From: Janthinobacterium sp. 61
GTDB lineage: Bacteria > Pseudomonadota > Gammaproteobacteria > Burkholderiales > Burkholderiaceae_D
DNA length: 64,000 bases
Assembly (NCBI RefSeq): GCF_002846335.1
Contig: NZ_PJMQ01000001.1
Coordinates: forward strand, 2,790,001-2,854,000
Direction: 5' to 3'
Under the pieces are notes generated by a model. The model was not told the origin of the DNA. It made no database searches and saw nothing but the letters and a program-made list of their open reading frames with translations. Position 1 is the first letter of the stretch, and every line of letters begins with the position of its first letter. Shown piece after piece: positions 27,957-35,104 of this stretch. The position numbers and the translations under genes were made by a program.

Positions 27957-28490
27957 ATGGCTGATGTTTATGTTGGACAAATAATGATGAGCGGATTCGC
28001 ATTTGCACCGCGCGGTTTTGCACTCTGTAACGGGCAAATTCTGCCTATTCAGCAAAATCAAGCCCTGTTTTCACTGCTGGGGACTACCTACGGCGGCAAT
28101 GGCACAACGACATTTGGATTGCCTAATTTACAAGGAACTGTGCCCATCCATGCGGGTCCATCGGTCGATGCAACATGGCAACCCAGCAACTATCCCTTAG
28201 GTACCCGCGCCGGCGTAGAAACTGTCAACTTGACAGTGACTCAGATTCCCGTGCATTTACATACCGCCACTGCCTTGAGCACGGCAGCGACCTTGAAGAA
28301 TCCCAGCAACGCGCTATTTGGCGATAGTGGCACGGCAGCCATTTATGGCAGTGCATCGGGCGCCAGGGTGACGCTGGCGAGCCAGACTCTGGGCACGACG
28401 GGCGGCAACCTGCCGCATCCGAACATGCAGCCATTCCGTGTCATCAATTTCTCCATCGCCTTGAACGGCATCTACCCTAGCCGCAATTAA
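27957..28490 (+). CDS. phage tail collar domain protein (MdpB-like), copy 1
   Basis: A 177-residue protein with the tail-collar pattern GQIMMSGFAFAPRGFALCNG, then LFSLLGTTYGGNGTTTFGLP and TVPIHAG. The later TQIPVHLHTA and TGGNLPHPNMQPF match the MdpB (microcystin-dependent protein) family. No signal peptide is seen. GGAGAAC lies upstream of ATG 27957; an earlier in-frame start lacks one. It is first of three tandem paralogues of identical length that precede a DUF6916-like gene. No other phage structural gene is nearby, so this is not a tail-fibre locus of a prophage. Confidence 0.88.
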   Translation: MADVYVGQIMMSGFAFAPRGFALCNGQILPIQQNQALFSLLGTTYGGNGTTTFGLPNLQGTVPIHAGPSVDATWQPSNYPLGTRAGVETVNLTVTQIPVHLHTATALSTAATLKNPSNALFGDSGTAAIYGSASGARVTLASQTLGTTGGNLPHPNMQPFRVINFSIALNGIYPSRN

Positions 28491-28516
28491 TCCAGCCACC
28501 ATTCCCGGAGATAGCC

Positions 28517-29050
28517 ATGAGCACACCTTATATAGGCGAGATCCGCCTGTTTGCCTTTCCCCGTATTCCCAATGGCTGGCTGGCCTGCGATGGCAGCTCG
28601 GTATCGATTGCCGACAATGAAACCTTGTTCACCTTGCTGGGGACCACCTTTGGCGGCGATGGCGTCAGCACTTTCGGCGTGCCTGACCTGCGCGGCCAGG
28701 TTCCTGTGCACCAGGGCACGGGACCACAATTGACGACACGGGTACTGGGCCAGAATGGCGGTACCGAGCAAGTGACTCTGCTGGCGACCCAATTGCCGCA
28801 GCATACGCATGAATTCAATGTGAGTAGTGCACTGGCCACTGCCTCTGCACCGGCAAGTAGCCTGCTGCTGGCAGCTCCGGCCAATAACGACAAGATGTAC
28901 ACCAGCAGCCTGGCTGGCCTCACCTCGTATCCACTATCGCAGGCCGCAATCACTTATACGGGCGGCAATCAGCCGCACGACAATACGATGCCAACCCTGA
29001 CCGCATCATTTTGTATCGCTGCGTTCGGCATTTATCCATCCCAGCAGTAA
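28517..29050 (+). CDS. phage tail collar domain protein (MdpB-like), copy 2
   Basis: A 177-residue paralogue of the previous gene, 26 bases downstream. The conserved path is GEIRLFAFPRIPNGWLACDG, LLGTTFGGDGVSTFGVPDLRG, VPVHQGTGP, QLPQHTHEFN and GGNQPHDNTMPTL, ending GIYPSQQ. The middle variable part (about residues 100-145), which would form the receptor-facing tip in phage collar proteins, differs strongly from copies 1 and 3. This suggests functional divergence and perhaps a hetero-oligomer. Function outside phages is unproven. Confidence 0.88.
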   Translation: MSTPYIGEIRLFAFPRIPNGWLACDGSSVSIADNETLFTLLGTTFGGDGVSTFGVPDLRGQVPVHQGTGPQLTTRVLGQNGGTEQVTLLATQLPQHTHEFNVSSALATASAPASSLLLAAPANNDKMYTSSLAGLTSYPLSQAAITYTGGNQPHDNTMPTLTASFCIAAFGIYPSQQ

Positions 29051-29119
29051 CAGCTTCCGTGCAGACAAGGCACCACCACAGGTGCGCATTGCCAACCAAA
29101 CTGACCAGGAGAACCTATC

Positions 29120-29653
29120 GTGACATCACCATTCCTCGGCGAGATACAAGTCTTTGGCTTCAATTATGCCCCGGCTGGCTGGGCCAGCTGTAATGGCGCC
29201 ACCCTGCAGATACGTCAATACACCGCCCTGTTCTCATTGATCGGCACGCAATATGGTGGAGATGGAGTAACAACCTTCCAATTGCCCAACTTCACGGGAC
29301 GCGCGCCCTGCGGCCAGGGTCAGGGGCCAGCCCTGACAGCACGCACCATAGGCGACACATTCGGCAGCGAAAGCGTGCAACTCGATGTGACGCAAATTCC
29401 CGGCCACACCCATCAGCTCACTGTTGCGCGTCAACCGAATACGAGCTTGCAACACAATGTTCCATTGACTAATGACGGTTTGATTACCATCGGTAGCGTG
29501 AATACTTTCTTGCCGGCGGCAGCCCCTTCCACCACGTTTGCTGCCGAGGCGATCTCTCCCGCGGGAGGCAACCAGGCACACGAAAATCGTCAGCCGCTGC
29601 TGGCATTGAACTTCTGTATCGCCTTGCAAGGTGAATTTCCTGCATTTGGCTAA
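29120..29653 (+). CDS. phage tail collar domain protein (MdpB-like), copy 3
   Basis: Third 177-residue paralogue, beginning at GTG 29120 with AGGAGA upstream. Signature segments are GEIQVFGFNYAPAGWASCNG, LIGTQYGGDGVTTFQLPNF, PCGQGQGP, TQIPGHTHQLT and GGNQAHENRQPLLALNFCIA. Equal length and tandem order argue for selection on a three-part set rather than random duplication. A DUF6916-like gene on the opposite strand ends 57 bases beyond it. Confidence 0.87.
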   Translation: MTSPFLGEIQVFGFNYAPAGWASCNGATLQIRQYTALFSLIGTQYGGDGVTTFQLPNFTGRAPCGQGQGPALTARTIGDTFGSESVQLDVTQIPGHTHQLTVARQPNTSLQHNVPLTNDGLITIGSVNTFLPAAAPSTTFAAEAISPAGGNQAHENRQPLLALNFCIALQGEFPAFG

Positions 29654-29710
29654 TTACATCTATACAGGGACAGGCAATGCCATCGCGGCAATGCCTGGCC
29701 TGCCCCTTCT

Positions 29711-30004
29711 TTAGTTGAACACCGCCTGATACAGGAAACCTTGACCATCACGCGCCACCGGCACCAGGAAGATGCCAACCTCGCCCAACGCATCATGCTG
29801 CAGCAGAAAGATCTTTTGGTTGAAGAGGATGGGGGAACTATGATGGAACAACAAGCTGAACGGCGCGCGCAGCATGCCCTCGATCGTGGCGGACTGCAAG
29901 GGACACACCTCCTTCAAGATGAAAGCGGCATTCCCGTCGTTGGCAGAGATAAAGGTATCGTTGACGCGCGTGGCGAAGTGTTCCAGAGTCAATACATTCA
30001 TCAT
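29711..30004 (-). CDS. DUF6916-like small protein
   Basis: About 97 residues, starting MMNVLTLEHFATRVNDTF and ending FLVPVARDGQGFLYQAVFN. The start TLEHF, the central FSLLFHHSSPILFNQKIFLL and the terminal FLVPV....Y.AVFN are what I recall of DUF6916 proteins, small beta proteins found beside tail-collar triplets. It has no signal peptide. The exact start is uncertain (two adjacent ATG codons). It converges on the collar genes. I infer a shared pathway with them; its function is unknown. Confidence 0.65.
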   Translation of the reverse strand: MMNVLTLEHFATRVNDTFISANDGNAAFILKEVCPLQSATIEGMLRAPFSLLFHHSSPILFNQKIFLLQHDALGEVGIFLVPVARDGQGFLYQAVFN

Positions 30005-30184
30005 TGCAGGTATTCCATTCCATGAACGCTGTGATTGAAGCAACGATTTATTCTACTGGAAGCATTGCCTCTTTGGCACAACTTTTAACATGCAATTATC
30101 CCCATCTGCGCTCGGCAGCAATGCGGCCGCTCGGGCCATCAAGCCCGGCCGCCGGCACCGCAACTACCATGTAGCTTAGGCCAC

Positions 30185-30987
30185 CTAGCGCATCGCTTCC
30201 AGCAAACCCGGCGCAAATTCGGCGCCGTGCCTGACCTGCGCGGTGGATGCCTTCAGCGTGGCGCCGATCGGTTCCGCGCGGCAAGCCAGGCATAGGCCCT
30301 GGAAGTTTTCCGTCACCGCATTGAAAGCGATGTTGTTCACGGGCCGGGCAAAGCCGTGGCCTTCGTCGGGAAATAGCACGTACGTGACGGGGATATTCTT
30401 CGCCGCCATGGCTGCCACGATCTGGTCCGATTCGGCCACGTTGACGCGGGGGGCGTTCGCCCACTGGCCGATCAGCAGCGGTCGCTGGATATTCTGCGCA
30501 AAGTTCAACGGCGAGCGTTCCATCAGCAGCGCCTTGCCTTCTTCCGTGGCCGGGTCGCCCATGCGCTTGTAAAACTGCTGCTTGCCCGCTTCCCAGTAAG
30601 GCGGGATGGTTTCAGCAGGGTAAACAGGTTCGACGGGCCGACGATGTCGACGCCACAGGCAAAGGTCGTCGGCGTGAATGCCATGCCGGCCAGGGTGGCG
30701 TAGCCGCCATGCGAGCCACCCATGATGGCCGCCTTGTCGGCCGAGGTCACGTCACTCGTCACGGCCCATTGCACCGCGTCAAGCAGGTCGTCATGCATCG
30801 TGCGGCCCCACTGCAGGTCGCCGGCCGAGATGAATTGCGTGCCGAAGCCCGTCGCCCCCCGGTAATTCACCGGCAGCACAGCGTAGCCGCGCTGCTGGGC
30901 AGTTCGCACCTTGTGGAAGGCTCGATGCCACATGCCTGCGTGGAGTTCAAAGAAAATAAGCTGAGTAACTACGGCAAGGACAAGCAC
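30185..30987 (-). pseudogene. broken S9 prolyl-oligopeptidase-type peptidase (C-terminal part only)
   Basis: Only the catalytic alpha/beta-hydrolase end of what is normally a 600-700-residue enzyme remains. The upstream frame reads RGYAVLPVNYRGATGFGTQF and the nucleophile motif GGSHGGYATL. Near 30612 a one-base deletion shifts frame, and the rest (IPPYWEAGKQQFYKRMGDP onward) continues in another frame to DEGHGF with the catalytic His. The usual catalytic Asp in the GxNDPRV motif is Ala here (ANAPRV). The beta-propeller is missing entirely. It is therefore decayed and inactive. Confidence 0.85.
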
Positions 30988-31071
30988 GTGATTGCGGATG
31001 TTTCCGAGATTCCGATGGCGTTACCCTGGCTAGAATAAAGCCCGACTTTTGCAAATAGCCGCCATCCTCTG

Positions 31072-31470
31072 TCAGCGCTGAATGGCTGCTTTCGCCCCAT
31101 TGCAGCCGTTGGGAATCGCTGGGAAGTGCGGTTTGAAGCGGTGGCTAAGGTTCTTCGTCTGCTCAGGTGTGTAATGCTCAACGACTTGAACCGTGTCGGA
31201 TAATTGAATAAGAGGGTAGTGTTCCCGCATCCCCTTGAGCATTACCATTGGCGGCCACATGGCCTCCATGCCGCAGAACGCGGCGGCCTTATTTAAAGGC
31301 ATGTACGTGCAGCGGGTGACCCATACGACAGCCGTTTGACTAGGTTTTCCTTCGCACTCATAACGCAGATAGCCCGGTTCAATGTGCAATTCGCCGAAGC
31401 GGATCGTCGACCTCTTGTTTCCATTTAGCAAATCTGGGAAAAGTCGAGAGACCACCATCAAAGTTTGCAT
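31072..31470 (-). CDS. ASCH domain protein
   Basis: About 132 residues. The stretch FPDLLNGNKRSTIRFGE is the ASCH (PUA-like) signature, a fold linked to RNA binding or nucleoside hydrolysis (as in YqfB-type amidohydrolases). AAGGAG precedes ATG 31470. It lies in a lower-GC, partly degraded stretch next to tRNA-Pro and could have arrived by transfer. No neighbouring gene indicates its role. The fold assignment is good; the activity is not assigned. Confidence 0.75.
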   Translation of the reverse strand: MQTLMVVSRLFPDLLNGNKRSTIRFGELHIEPGYLRYECEGKPSQTAVVWVTRCTYMPLNKAAAFCGMEAMWPPMVMLKGMREHYPLIQLSDTVQVVEHYTPEQTKNLSHRFKPHFPAIPNGCNGAKAAIQR

Positions 31471-31854
31471 GCTTGACTCCTTGGTAAGCAAATAAAATGA
31501 TCTGCTTTAAATTTGATGGAGACTCTTGGCCAGCCATGGCTCCTTTCAAACTCAGTAATGCAATGATGCCCGCTATGACTTTGCGCACGAAGCGCCCCCT
31601 AATTCTATGTGAGCGACCGTTTGTGGCCGAACCCGGCCGTTCGGGCAGCATAGCAGGTTGTCAGGGTGAAAATCTAGCGGCTGCATCGTCAGGCTGGATT
31701 CGCCCCAAAACGGCCGGTCGTAACCAGCAGATAATGCTTACTTCAGGATCATACTGAGAAGGGTGATAGCCGCGATCCGAAGTCATTAGAGGTATCATTA
31801 ATGCTCGGAAGCAACCCGTTTTTCCACCTGGTTATTTAACATTGATTGCAACTA
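31471..31854. other. lower-GC intergenic stretch
   Basis: About 380 bases between the ASCH and nuclease genes. Short frames exist on both strands, but I see no supported gene, repeat or terminator. The promoter of the nuclease gene is probably in the AT-rich last 60 bases. Confidence 0.4.
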
Positions 31855-32442
31855 ATGAAGAAAATCGCGATTATGGCAATTATTGCCACTATGTTAGCCC
31901 CCATCGCTGAAGGCTCCTCTCTCACCATCGACGGAGTGGTGGTTGGGTCGCCGTCGGGTCAAACCAGAGCGACCACTGTAACATTTGAGAATGCTTTTTC
32001 CCCAGATGATGGGGCTGAGGCTTTAGTTCTTAAGGTCATCAATACATCCGTTTCGACAATCAGGCTTGCAGCGTACTCCTTCAATTCACTGAAGATAGTA
32101 GAAGCTTTGCTTAACGCGAAGAAACGAGGTGTCGATGTTAAAGTCATAGTTGATGACCGACGAAACCAACGAAAGAACAGCATTAAGGCACTCAATCTGT
32201 TAGTTAACGATGGTATCCAAACCAAGACTATTTCAGTTTATGCTATGCATCATGACAAATACATAGTTGCTGATGATTTAACTGTGCAGAATGGAAGCTT
32301 CAACTACAGTAAAGATGCCGCCACATCAAATAGTGAAAATGTGGTTGTAGTATGGAACAGTCCAGAATTAGCGAAATCGTTCATGCTCCACTGGCAAAAC
32401 CGATGGTCTAAGGGTGTCGACTACCGATATTCACAAGAATAA
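31855..32442 (+). CDS. exported phospholipase D-family nuclease
   Basis: A 195-residue protein with a signal peptide (KKIAIMAIIATMLAPIAEG) and one PLD domain. The HKD motif is HHDKYIVADD (His, Lys, Asp) followed by NGSFNYS, as in the Nuc/EndA single-domain endonucleases that dimerise to build the active site. Substrate would be DNA in the periplasm or outside the cell. Codons are visibly AT-richer than neighbouring genes. Relatives are common on conjugative plasmids, so transfer is likely. The start ATG 31855 lacks an obvious ribosome-binding site. Confidence 0.85.
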   Translation: MKKIAIMAIIATMLAPIAEGSSLTIDGVVVGSPSGQTRATTVTFENAFSPDDGAEALVLKVINTSVSTIRLAAYSFNSLKIVEALLNAKKRGVDVKVIVDDRRNQRKNSIKALNLLVNDGIQTKTISVYAMHHDKYIVADDLTVQNGSFNYSKDAATSNSENVVVVWNSPELAKSFMLHWQNRWSKGVDYRYSQE

Positions 32443-32713
32443 ATAGCCACAACTACACTGGACTCAGCTGAATCTCTTACAGCTCATTGCAGTTAATCCA
32501 CTCCAATGGCTCATCAACGACCGCTCCTGGCCGCTGGACGAAATGTTTGAGCGGACACACCCACCTAATGAACTCACCCGATATATGTTAAAACGGCAAA
32601 GCCAGCGCAGAAGTGGCGTGGACGTGAGCCATCTACCTCCCGCTCAGCGGCTGCTTTTTGGCCGATAGCGGACATCGGCATGCTGTAACGAAAATCATAC
32701 GTCATGTAAACGG
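32443..32713. other. intergenic stretch between nuclease gene and tRNA terminator
   Basis: No gene is supported here. With the hairpin and spacer to its right, it makes about 350 bases without coding sequence next to tRNA-Pro. I found no direct repeat of the tRNA 3' end that would mark an attachment site. Confidence 0.4.
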
Positions 32714-32764
32714 AAAAACCCAGCACCGATATTATACAAACGTATAATATACGGTACTGGGTTT
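32714..32764 (-). terminator. terminator downstream of tRNA-Pro
   Basis: An imperfect long hairpin: AAACCCAG...ATTATAC, a 4-base loop, then GTATAAT...CTGGGTTT. Reading leftward it ends in TTTTT. It begins about 35 bases after the tRNA CCA end, so it terminates the tRNA transcript. Confidence 0.7.
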
Positions 32765-32798
32765 CTATACAGCTTGCGCTGTATCTCCTTGAATCTAA

Positions 32799-32875
32799 TG
32801 GTCGGGGCGAGAAGATTCGAACTTCCGACCCCATGCACCCCATGCATGTACGCTACCAGGCTGCGCTACGCCCCG
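32799..32875 (-). tRNA. tRNA-Pro (anticodon GGG)
   Basis: On the minus strand the gene starts CGGGGCGTAGCGCAGCCTGG. The acceptor stem CGGGGCG pairs with CGCCCCG and is followed by A and an encoded CCA. The anticodon stem CATGC/GCATG encloses the loop ATGGGGT, giving anticodon GGG for CCC codons. The T arm contains GTTCGAATC. Total length is 77 bases including CCA. Confidence 0.95.
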
Positions 32876-32886
32876 ACGAGGTTGGA

Positions 32887-32892
32887 ATTATA
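32887..32892 (-). promoter_or_regulatory. -10 element of the tRNA-Pro promoter
   Basis: Reading leftward, a perfect TATAAT lies 11 bases before the tRNA 5' end. A weak -35 (TGGCAA) sits about 18 bases further upstream. Confidence 0.6.
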
Positions 32893-32977
32893 GCAGAGGC
32901 TTTTAGGTTTTTGCCATGCTTTGCGCATGATTCATATCGAACTGCGCAAAGTTTTTTCAGCCTGGCGGCAAAGCGTT

Positions 32978-33592
32978 CTACTCGCCCAGCAGCAATGCCG
33001 TCAGGACGATGCGAAAACCGGCGATCAAGGGTTCGACCTTCATGTCCGGATTGTGCACCGCCCGCACGGGCAAGCCCTGGTACATGGCGATCATGGCATT
33101 CAGGCGCCCTTCCAGCATCTCTTCGTCGGCCGGCAGGCTGCGCTTGATGCGCGCATCGCGTATGATCGAAAGAAACAGCTTGCGCGAACGGATATCCGCA
33201 CAGTGCAACATTTCCGCGATGGCGGGATTGCGCGAAGCCTCGGCAAAAATTTCCAGCGGCATCACCCAGGTTTTCGGGTCCAGGCTTTCCAGCACATGCT
33301 CGCCAGCATTGTCGACCACGGCCTGCAGCGGGTCCTCGCGCTGCGCCAGGTCCTGCATCAGGTTGGTGACCCGCTCCATGTTCTTCATGACGAAGGCGGC
33401 GATGATCGCATCCTTGCTGTCAAAATAATTATAGATGTGGCCCGCGCTCATGCCGGCCGCCTTGGATATCTCGGCCATGCTGGCACCGTGGAAGCCGCGG
33501 CGGCTGAAACAGCTTTCGGCCGCATCGAGCACCTGCTTGCGCCGCGTGTTGGCGCGCTCGGGGTCTGGATGCTTCTTTTCAACTTGATTCAT
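32978..33592 (-). CDS. TetR/AcrR family regulator of the adjacent RND pump
   Basis: A 204-residue TetR protein with the helix-turn-helix SMAEISKAAGMSAGHIYNYF (about 37-56) and a ligand-binding domain ending in a TetR_C-like region (NAMIAMYQGLPVRAVHN). ATG 33592 (MNQVEKKHPD) is the likely start. It is the last gene on the strand of the RND operon, 62 bases after the outer-membrane channel gene. A TetR-sized palindrome overlapping the pump promoter (39568-39585) is its probable target. This gives drug-induced derepression, as in other AcrR-type systems. Confidence 0.88.
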   Translation of the reverse strand: MNQVEKKHPDPERANTRRKQVLDAAESCFSRRGFHGASMAEISKAAGMSAGHIYNYFDSKDAIIAAFVMKNMERVTNLMQDLAQREDPLQAVVDNAGEHVLESLDPKTWVMPLEIFAEASRNPAIAEMLHCADIRSRKLFLSIIRDARIKRSLPADEEMLEGRLNAMIAMYQGLPVRAVHNPDMKVEPLIAGFRIVLTALLLGE

Positions 33593-33654
33593 GATTTTCC
33601 AGTAGCGCGCCGGCCCTGCCCTTGCGGGCAAGGCCGGCGTCGGCGTCCCCGTGA

Positions 33655-35103
33655 TTATTGGACGCTGCCAGCCGCCGCAACGGCTGTCTGCTCAGGCTGC
33701 CAACCGCCGCCCAGTACCTTGTACAAGGTCACCAGGTTGGTCGATTTGGCCAGGCGCGCCGTGATCAGGCTTTGCTGCGCCGTGTACAGCGCGCGCTGCG
33801 CCACCAGGGCGCTCAGGTAGGACTCGGCGCCCTGCTTGTAGCGCGCGTCATGGATAGTGTAGCTCTTCGTCGACGCCTCGACCAGCGAGACCTGCGACTG
33901 CAGGCGCTCGTCGATGGTGCCGCGCTGGGCCAGCGCATCGGACACTTCACGGAAGGCGACCTGGATCGCCTTTTCGTATTGCGCCACAGAAATTTCACGC
34001 TGCACCTTGGCGATATCGAGGTTGGCGCGGTTCACGCCGCCATCGAAGATCGGCAAGCTGATCTGCGGAATGAAACTCCACGTGCCGCTGCCCGCCTTGA
34101 ACAGGCCCGACAGGTTGTCGCTCAGCGAACCGGCCGTGGCCGTCAGCGAAATGCGCGGGAAGAAGGCCGCGCGCGCCGCGCCGATGTTGGCGTTGGCAGC
34201 GCGCAAGGTGCGCTCGGCCGCCAGCACGTCGGGGCGGCGTTGCAGCACGTCCGACGGCAAGCCGGACGGAATGTCCGCCAGCGCCGTCACGTCGCCGAAC
34301 TCGCCTTGCGGCAGCAGGTCGGCCGGCACGGGGCCGCCCACCAGCAAGACCAGCGCGTTCTGATCCAGCGCCACCTGGCTCGTGAACACAGCCACGTCGG
34401 AACGGGCCGACTCGACACTGGTCTGGGCATCGTACTTGTCCAGGCCCGAGGTGGCGCCGGCACTGAAGCGGCGCACGGCCAGGTCATACGACGACTGCTG
34501 GCTTGTCAACGTGTCCTGCGCCACACGCAGGCGCTGCTGGTCGGCCACCAGGTTCAGATAGGTGCTGGCCACTTCGGCCACCAGGCTGATCTGCTGCGCA
34601 CGGCGTGCTTCTTCCGTGCCCAGGTATTGCTCCAGCGCGCTGTCGGACAGGCTGCGCACGCGGCCAAAGAAGTCCAGCTCGTACGCCGATACGCCCAGGT
34701 TCGCCGTGTATTGGCGATTGATGGACGCTTCGCCGTTGGCACTGGCGTTCTTTGGCACGCGTGTGGCCGACTGGCCGCCGGAGGCCGACAGGGTCGGGAT
34801 CAGGGCGGCGCGTTCGATGCCGTAGGTGGCACGCGCCTTCTCGATGTTCAGGATCGAGACGCGCAGGTCGCGGTTGTTGGCCAGCGCCAGTTCCAGTACC
34901 TGGCGCAGGCGCGCATCGGCAAAGAATTCGCGCCAGGCGACGTCCGCCACCGGCTTGGCGTCGGCGGCGGCCGTGTCGGCCTTGTAGGAAGGGCCCGTCG
35001 GCCACGCCGTGGGCGCCGGCGCTGCCGGACGCTCATACGTGGGAGCCAGGCTGCAACCGGCCAGCAAGGCCAGTGCCGCCATGGAGAGTAGCGTTTTTTT
35101 CAT
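33655..35103 (-). CDS. RND efflux outer-membrane channel (OprM/NodT family lipoprotein)
   Basis: A 482-residue TolC-like protein. Its signal peptide ends in the lipobox LLAGC (Cys17), followed by [14 protein letters not shown]. Two homologous outer-membrane-factor repeats occur (for example [20 protein letters not shown] and [17 protein letters not shown]), with the conserved [17 protein letters not shown] between them. It forms the trimeric duct that exports drugs through the outer membrane. I start at MKKTLL (35103), just upstream of which the permease stop lies, so the two are coupled. Confidence 0.95.
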   Translation of the reverse strand: MKKTLLSMAALALLAGCSLAPTYERPAAPAPTAWPTGPSYKADTAAADAKPVADVAWREFFADARLRQVLELALANNRDLRVSILNIEKARATYGIERAALIPTLSASGGQSATRVPKNASANGEASINRQYTANLGVSAYELDFFGRVRSLSDSALEQYLGTEEARRAQQISLVAEVASTYLNLVADQQRLRVAQDTLTSQQSSYDLAVRRFSAGATSGLDKYDAQTSVESARSDVAVFTSQVALDQNALVLLVGGPVPADLLPQGEFGDVTALADIPSGLPSDVLQRRPDVLAAERTLRAANANIGAARAAFFPRISLTATAGSLSDNLSGLFKAGSGTWSFIPQISLPIFDGGVNRANLDIAKVQREISVAQYEKAIQVAFREVSDALAQRGTIDERLQSQVSLVEASTKSYTIHDARYKQGAESYLSALVAQRALYTAQQSLITARLAKSTNLVTLYKVLGGGWQPEQTAVAAAGSVQ

Positions 35104-35104
35104 A

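Noticed and set aside
27957..29653. Prophage or tailocin
   Set aside because: Only tail-collar domain genes are present. There are no other structural, lysis, integrase or repressor genes of phage type within 20 kb.
31379..31651. 90-codon frame overlapping the ASCH gene
   Set aside because: It overlaps the better-supported ASCH gene, which has a clear AAGGAG site, and shows no similarity to a known family.
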